DNA of 64,000 nucleotides, from NCBI GenBank assembly GCA_041319085.1, contig CP101033.1, positions 4,032,501 to 4,096,500 of the forward strand. Reading direction: 5' to 3'. A model generated the notes under the pieces. That model saw only the letters and a program-made list of their open reading frames with translations, searched no databases and was not told where the DNA came from. Positions 59,726-64,000 of the stretch are shown here, piece after piece. Each line of letters begins with the position of its first letter. The stretch's first letter is position 1. Position numbers and translations under genes: made by a program. Source of the stretch: Aeromonas veronii. GTDB taxonomy: Bacteria > Pseudomonadota > Gammaproteobacteria > Enterobacterales > Aeromonadaceae.

Positions 59726-60186
59726 GGCTTCACCTCCCCTTTTGCTGCAGAATCGCTGACCGGCACCGGCTCGCTCTCCCGCTGGCTATTGACCGGTGGC
59801 ACGTCGTGGCTCAGCTGCACCGCAGGCTCCACCGGCGTGGCAGGCTCAGCCTGGGCGACCGGCTCGGGGCGCGGCGGACGGATCTCGTTCTCCACCTGAT
59901 AAGGGCGATTGACCGACTGGGCCGCCGCCTTGAGCTGTTCGATGGACTCCTGCAGCTCGGGGCTCAGGTTGCTCATCTGCAACTGTTCTGCCTTCTTGAG
60001 GTCGTTATGCAGCTCTTGCAACTTGAGCTCCTGCTCCAGCTCGGACTTGACCGAGTTCGCGGTCGAACGAATGAGGCGGATCCAGTGGGTAGCCGTGCGG
60101 ATGGCAACCGGCAGCCGCTCGGGCCCCAGTACCACCAGTGCTACCACACCGATAACGACCAGCTCCCAAAAACCGATATCGAACAT
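59722..60186 (-). CDS. tatB: Twin-arginine translocase subunit TatB
   Basis: A 154-residue protein: N-terminal membrane helix [21 protein letters not shown] with the TatB-type Glu8, [10 protein letters not shown], an amphipathic helix, then a charged Pro/Glu-rich tail. It forms the receptor complex with TatC. The start is 3 bp after the tatA stop, and the gene overlaps tatC. Confidence 0.95.
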   Translation of the reverse strand: MFDIGFWELVVIGVVALVVLGPERLPVAIRTATHWIRLIRSTANSVKSELEQELKLQELHNDLKKAEQLQMSNLSPELQESIEQLKAAAQSVNRPYQVENEIRPPRPEPVAQAEPATPVEPAVQLSHDVPPVNSQRESEPVPVSDSAAKGEVKP

Positions 60187-60189
60187 GGC

Positions 60190-60441
60190 TTAGGCCTGGT
60201 CTTTGTCTTTCTGCTTGGCCGGCTCACTGCTCTGAGTGGCCGCTTCGTTCAGCTGTTTCGGGGGAAACTCGGCATCTTTCTGCTCGACCTTGGCATCAGC
60301 CGGCTCGTCGGAGAGGGCTTTCTTGAACCCTTTGACCGCCGCACCCAGATCACCGCCAATGCCGCGCAGTTTCTTGGTACCGAACAGCAGCACGACGATG
60401 ACTGCAATGATCAACAATTGCCAAATACTGATACCACCCAT
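60190..60441 (-). CDS. tatA: Twin-arginine translocase subunit TatA
   Basis: An 83-residue pore-forming subunit: short membrane helix [20 protein letters not shown], the [14 protein letters not shown] hinge, amphipathic helix [12 protein letters not shown], and an acidic/Lys-rich tail. First of tatABC, 42 bp after ubiB on the same strand. Confidence 0.96.
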   Translation of the reverse strand: MGGISIWQLLIIAVIVVLLFGTKKLRGIGGDLGAAVKGFKKALSDEPADAKVEQKDAEFPPKQLNEAATQSSEPAKQKDKDQA

Positions 60442-60483
60442 GATTTTCTCTCCAGAGCAGGCGCCTGATGGCGCGGTTTTTGT

Positions 60484-62124
60484 TTAATGGGAACGGGTTC
60501 GCAGCCAGCCAAGCAGCCAGCAGATCCCGGCACCGGTGAGGCTGATTTGTCCCCACTCGATGTGTTGTTTTTGGGTCAGCAAGAATACACCCGCCAATAG
60601 CAGGCTGGCTCCCACCCCTAAGAGGTAGCGTGCCTGCCCCTGGCGGCGGCTGTGACGCCGAAACTCGGCAAACATCTGGTCAAAGTGGTGCTGCTGATGG
60701 CGGGTCTGACGCAGGGTCTCGTAGACCAGCTCGGGCAGTTCCGGCAGCTTCTCCGCCCAGAATGGCGCCTTCTCCTTGATGGCATTCAATACCGACTTGG
60801 GCCCCACCTGCTCGTGCATCCAGTTTTCGAGGAACGGCTTGGCGGTCTGCCACAAATCGAGCTGCGGGTAGAGCTGACGCCCCAACCCTTCCACATAGAG
60901 CAGGGTCTTCTGCAGCAGCACCAGCTGCGGCTGCACCGCCATATGGAAGCGGCGCGCGGTGTTGAACAGGTTGAGCAGCACGTGACCGAACGAGATTTCG
61001 GAGAGCGGCTTCTCGAAGATGGGCTCCAGCACGGTGCGGATGGCGAATTCGAACTCGTCCACCTTGGTATCTGCCGGCACCCAACCCGACTCCACGTGCA
61101 GCTCCGCCACCCGGCGATAGTCACGGTTGAAGAAGGCGAGGAAGTTCTCCGCCAGATAGCGCTTGTCTTCCCGGTTGAGGGTACCGACGATGCCGCAGTC
61201 GATACCGATCCAGAGCGGGTTCTCCGGGTGTTCGTAAGAGACGAAGATGTTGCCCGGATGCATGTCGGCGTGGAAGAAGCTGTCGCGGAACACCTGGGTG
61301 AAGAAGACCTCCACCCCACGCTCGGCCAGCAGCTTCATGTTGGTGCCGTTGGCTTCCAGCGCAGCGATATCGGAGACCGGTATGCCGTAGATGCGCTCCA
61401 TCACCAGCACCTGCTCACGACAGAGATCGGTGATGATTTCAGGCACATAGAGCGCCTCTGAGCCGGTGAAGTTGCGCCGCAGCTGGATGGCGTTGGCCGC
61501 TTCGCGCATCAGGTTGAGCTCGTCGAGGATGGTCTTGCGATACTCCTCCACCACCTCGATGGGGCGCAGTCGCGCACTCTGGGGCACAAAGCGCGCTACC
61601 AGACGGGCCAGTGCCCGCATCAGGCGCAGATCGGCATCGATGACCGGCTCGATGTCGGGACGGATCACCTTGATGACTATCTCGCGGCCACTCTCCCTCA
61701 GCCGGGCGGTATGCACCTGGGCGATGGAGGCCGACGCCAGCGGCGTCTCGTCGAAGTCATCGAACAGGGTCTCGATAGGGCAACCCAGACTGCGCTCAAT
61801 CTGCTGACGTGCTGCCTGACCGCAGAAGGGGGGCACTCTGTCCTGCAGCAGGGCCAGCTCCTCGGCGATATCTGGCGGCAGCAAGTCACGCCGGGTCGAG
61901 AGCATCTGGCCAAACTTGATGAAGATGGGGCCGAGCGCCTCAAAGGCGAGGCGGATACGGGCGCCACGGCTGAGATCAGGTTGCTTGTTCTTGAGCCAGA
62001 ACAGGGAGCGACGAGCCAGACGACCCGGCCAGGGTTGATAGCGAGCGGGCACCAACTCGTCGATGCCCCGCTCCAGCAGGATGGTGATGATGCGATAGAG
62101 GCGTTTGAACTCTTTCGGGGTCAT
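60484..62124 (-). CDS. ubiB: Ubiquinone biosynthesis protein UbiB (ABC1/ADCK-type atypical kinase)
   Basis: A 546-residue protein of the aarF/ABC1/UbiB family, an atypical kinase-like ATPase that supports coenzyme Q synthesis. The family KxGQ motif is in [47 protein letters not shown], the [12 protein letters not shown] catalytic loop and IDCGIVGTL follow. Two C-terminal transmembrane helices (about 500-540) anchor it. Its start overlaps the ubiJ stop. Confidence 0.96.
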   Translation of the reverse strand: MTPKEFKRLYRIITILLERGIDELVPARYQPWPGRLARRSLFWLKNKQPDLSRGARIRLAFEALGPIFIKFGQMLSTRRDLLPPDIAEELALLQDRVPPFCGQAARQQIERSLGCPIETLFDDFDETPLASASIAQVHTARLRESGREIVIKVIRPDIEPVIDADLRLMRALARLVARFVPQSARLRPIEVVEEYRKTILDELNLMREAANAIQLRRNFTGSEALYVPEIITDLCREQVLVMERIYGIPVSDIAALEANGTNMKLLAERGVEVFFTQVFRDSFFHADMHPGNIFVSYEHPENPLWIGIDCGIVGTLNREDKRYLAENFLAFFNRDYRRVAELHVESGWVPADTKVDEFEFAIRTVLEPIFEKPLSEISFGHVLLNLFNTARRFHMAVQPQLVLLQKTLLYVEGLGRQLYPQLDLWQTAKPFLENWMHEQVGPKSVLNAIKEKAPFWAEKLPELPELVYETLRQTRHQQHHFDQMFAEFRRHSRRQGQARYLLGVGASLLLAGVFLLTQKQHIEWGQISLTGAGICWLLGWLRTRSH

Positions 62125-62744
62125 CAGGCCACCTGCTGTTCGAGTCGAGCCAGCCGCAGTTCAACGGCCTTGAGCTGCTGGGCCAGCACCTCGACATCAT
62201 CGTTGAAGCTCGCCACTTCCAGCGGGCCGGGGGCGAGGCGGGCCTCTTCGGTCAGATATTCCGCCAGCTGGCTGCGGGTGCGGCACAGCTCGCGGCCGAC
62301 CAGGCGGCGCGCCTGACGGGCACCACTGAACAGAGTGTGGGCCAGCACGTCGCCGGTATAACGCGACAGCTCCTCTTCCCAGTCGATATCCAGCTCGCCC
62401 AGCAGCACGCTGAATGCCTGTACCAGCTGGGGATCGCCGCTCAGATCCAGTTTCTCCTCGCGGATATAACGGGTCAGGGCGGACGGGTCTTTCAGCAGAC
62501 CGAGGGCGGTCAGCGACAGGCTGAGCACCGCATCGGCCTCCCCTTCATGCAGGGCCAGCACATCCAGCCGACGCTCGGAGAAGACAAACCAGAGCGGCTT
62601 GAGTTCACGCAGCTCCAGCTTGAGCACCTTGCCCACCAGTTTGCGCAGCTGCTCCGGGCTCTGTTTGTCCAGCGCCAGCAACTGGTTGAGGCTGGTTTCG
62701 ATCACCGCGGTGACCATGGCATCCAGTTGTATCGGGATTGACAT
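62124..62744 (-). CDS. ubiJ: Ubiquinone biosynthesis accessory factor UbiJ
   Basis: A 206-residue lipid-binding SCP2-domain protein of the Ubi complex, a partner of Ubi[25 protein letters not shown] and [28 protein letters not shown] are family segments. The C-terminus is a coiled coil ([21 protein letters not shown]). The ATG at 62744 (MSIPIQLDA) lies 8 bp after ubiE; the upstream TTG is rejected. ubiE-ubiJ-ubiB is the conserved order. Confidence 0.94.
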   Translation of the reverse strand: MSIPIQLDAMVTAVIETSLNQLLALDKQSPEQLRKLVGKVLKLELRELKPLWFVFSERRLDVLALHEGEADAVLSLSLTALGLLKDPSALTRYIREEKLDLSGDPQLVQAFSVLLGELDIDWEEELSRYTGDVLAHTLFSGARQARRLVGRELCRTRSQLAEYLTEEARLAPGPLEVASFNDDVEVLAQQLKAVELRLARLEQQVA

Positions 62745-62752
62745 AGGCAACC

Positions 62753-63505
62753 TTAAAACTTGTAACCGCGGTGCAGGGCGACCACACCCTGAGTCAGATT
62801 GAAGTACTCCACCTGCTCGAAACCGACATTTTCCATCATGCCAGCCAGGGTCTGCTGATCCGGGTGCATGCGGATGGACTCTGCCAGATATTTGTAGCTT
62901 TCACCGTCGTTCGCGACGATTTCGCCCATTTTCGGCAGCAGTTTGAAGGAGTAGAGGTCATAAAGCTTGGCGATCACTTCGCTGACCGGCTTGGAAAACT
63001 CCAGCACCAACAGACGGCCACCCGGCTTGAGCACCCGGAACATGGAGGCGAGCGCCTTGTCCTTGTCGGTGACGTTGCGCAAGCCGAAGCCGATGGTAAT
63101 CACATCGAAGTGGTTATCCGGGAAGGGGAGCGCTTCGGCGTTGGCCTGCACGTAGGAGACGTTGTTGGCGACCCCCAGATTGCGCAGCTTGTCGCGGCCC
63201 ACTTTCAGCATGGAGTCGTTGATATCCGCCAGCACCACCTGACCGGTCTCGCCGACGATGCGGGAGAACTTGGCGGTCAGATCACCGGTACCACCGGCCA
63301 GATCCAGCACCTTCTGTCCCTTGCGAACACCGGAGCAGTCGATGGTGAAACGCTTCCACAGGCGGTGGATGCCGAACGACATCAGATCGTTCATCAGATC
63401 ATACTTGGCTGCCACCGAATGGAAGACACCTGCTACCAGAGTTTCCTTCTCGGTCGCGGCCACGGTTTTAAAGCCAAAATGCGTTGTCGTTGCTTGTTCT
63501 GACAT
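62753..63505 (-). CDS. ubiE: Ubiquinone/menaquinone biosynthesis C-methyltransferase UbiE
   Basis: A 250-residue SAM-dependent methyltransferase acting in both ubiquinone and menaquinone pathways. [28 protein letters not shown], the SAM motif [15 protein letters not shown], and [18 protein letters not shown] are diagnostic. The start [11 protein letters not shown] is at 63505. First gene of the ubiEJB-tatABC run. Confidence 0.97.
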   Translation of the reverse strand: MSEQATTTHFGFKTVAATEKETLVAGVFHSVAAKYDLMNDLMSFGIHRLWKRFTIDCSGVRKGQKVLDLAGGTGDLTAKFSRIVGETGQVVLADINDSMLKVGRDKLRNLGVANNVSYVQANAEALPFPDNHFDVITIGFGLRNVTDKDKALASMFRVLKPGGRLLVLEFSKPVSEVIAKLYDLYSFKLLPKMGEIVANDGESYKYLAESIRMHPDQQTLAGMMENVGFEQVEYFNLTQGVVALHRGYKF

Positions 63506-63570
63506 CCCTTAAACACCCATAGAGCAAAGAATGGCCGCCAGTTTACCAGAGCCACTGGCGTCCGGACACC

Positions 63571-63948
63571 TTAAACGCGGCTCGCAACCAACTGCATGCC
63601 CAGCACAACCATGGCCAGACAGAGGAACAGATTGAGACCGATATTGAGCAGCGCTTTCAGATAGGCGCCATGTTGGGCCAGCACTACCGTATCGAGGGCA
63701 AAGGAAGAAAATGTGGTCAGGGCACCGAGGATCCCCACCATCAGCAGTGGCTTCATCGGATGTTCGACGATATGGCCGTGACTGATGAGGGCGTAGGCCA
63801 CCCCCATGATGAAGGAGCCCACCACGTTGACCACCAGAGTGCCATAGGGGAAGTGGCGGCCCAGCAGCAGCGCCATCAGTTCGGCAATGCCGAAACGCAG
63901 GCAGGCGCCGATGGCTCCGCCGGCAGCAACAAATAACCAAGTTTGCAT
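63571..63948 (-). CDS. crcB: Fluoride ion channel CrcB/Fluc
   Basis: A 125-residue four-helix membrane protein that exports fluoride as an antiparallel dimer. GGAIGACLRFGIAEL, FPYGTLVVNVVGSFIMG (with the conserved Asn) and GILGALTTFSSFALD (Phe box and Na+-site region) are the family motifs. The ATG is at 63948. No fluoride riboswitch is recognisable in the 52 bp of upstream sequence available. Confidence 0.94.
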   Translation of the reverse strand: MQTWLFVAAGGAIGACLRFGIAELMALLLGRHFPYGTLVVNVVGSFIMGVAYALISHGHIVEHPMKPLLMVGILGALTTFSSFALDTVVLAQHGAYLKALLNIGLNLFLCLAMVVLGMQLVASRV

Positions 63949-63969
63949 GGAGTCACTCCCTCAGGATAA

Positions 63970-63996
63970 GGCCGCCATTATGTCGCAATGGCGGCC
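63970..63996. terminator. Hairpin upstream of crcB, possible terminator
   Basis: Perfect 10-bp stem GGCCGCCATT / AATGGCGGCC with a 7-nt loop. It lacks a strong T-run on either readable side. It probably ends a gene beyond the window edge. Confidence 0.4.
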
Positions 63997-64000
63997 CTTG

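Noticed and set aside
63949..64000. Fluoride riboswitch upstream of crcB
   Set aside because: The sequence before crcB shows only a simple 10-bp hairpin and none of the conserved crcB-motif segments.

Overview
The window reads as a gammaproteobacterial chromosome, most likely Aeromonas. It is GC-rich and has the enterobacterial/vibrio-type blocks trkH-yigZ-pepQ, fadBA, ubiEJB-tatABC with tatD and hemB, rho-trxA//rhlB-gppA, glyQS and prlC/rsmJ. To these it adds Aeromonas-type accessory genes: a large GHSLG lipase lipoprotein, a secreted GH18 chitinase and a flavorubredoxin NO-reduction operon. The genus is inferred from gene content and order, not from a search.

Layout. 1-7.9 kb: end of trkH, yigZ, pepQ (minus), then aacS and fadBA (plus), a fatty acid/ketone catabolism block. 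8.1-11.6 kb: an OmpR/EnvZ-like two-component system followed directly by a sugar-type solute-binding protein with no permease genes. 12-13.5 kb: tusA and a RidA/YoaB-family gene, with two partial copies of the tusA 5' end before them and four partial copies of the ridA 3' end after them. 13.5-18.1 kb: yiaD-like lipoprotein, tag, glyQS. 18.1-21.8 kb: a decayed zone with three copies of a palindromic repeat of about 160 bp, two broken signal-peptide genes, an EAL-domain remnant, a LysR/flavodoxin-fold oxidoreductase pair and a DUF2846-like lipoprotein. 21.8-27.8 kb: NO detoxification (norR // norV-norW-yeaR-like and a polyferredoxin) with a visible sigma-54 promoter and three NorR-type sites. 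27.9-34.2 kb: a LacI-family regulator and the complete branched-chain amino acid ABC transporter livJHMGF. 34.3-38.5 kb: glpEG, the lipase and ubiK. 38.5-43.4 kb: a MITE-like element inside the ubiK terminator, a PAS-GGDEF diguanylate cyclase, fre, ubiD and an unknown exported protein. 43.4-48.5 kb: rho, trxA, rhlB, gppA and rof, an RNA-turnover/termination cluster. 48.5-56.9 kb: rsmJ, a PAS-GGDEF-EAL protein, prlC, and a chitinase gene preceded by a cyclic-di-GMP-I (GEMM) riboswitch. 57-64 kb: hemB, tatD, tatCBA, ubiB, ubiJ, ubiE and crcB, all minus.

Themes. Cyclic-di-GMP recurs: a cyclase, a dual GGDEF-EAL protein, an EAL remnant and a c-di-GMP riboswitch on chitinase. Partial duplications of gene ends recur at three loci (tusA 5', ridA 3', prlC 3'). 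Transcription termination factors (Rho, the Rho inhibitor Rof, and RhlB) lie within 5 kb. No tRNA, rRNA, prophage, intact transposase or CRISPR array was seen.
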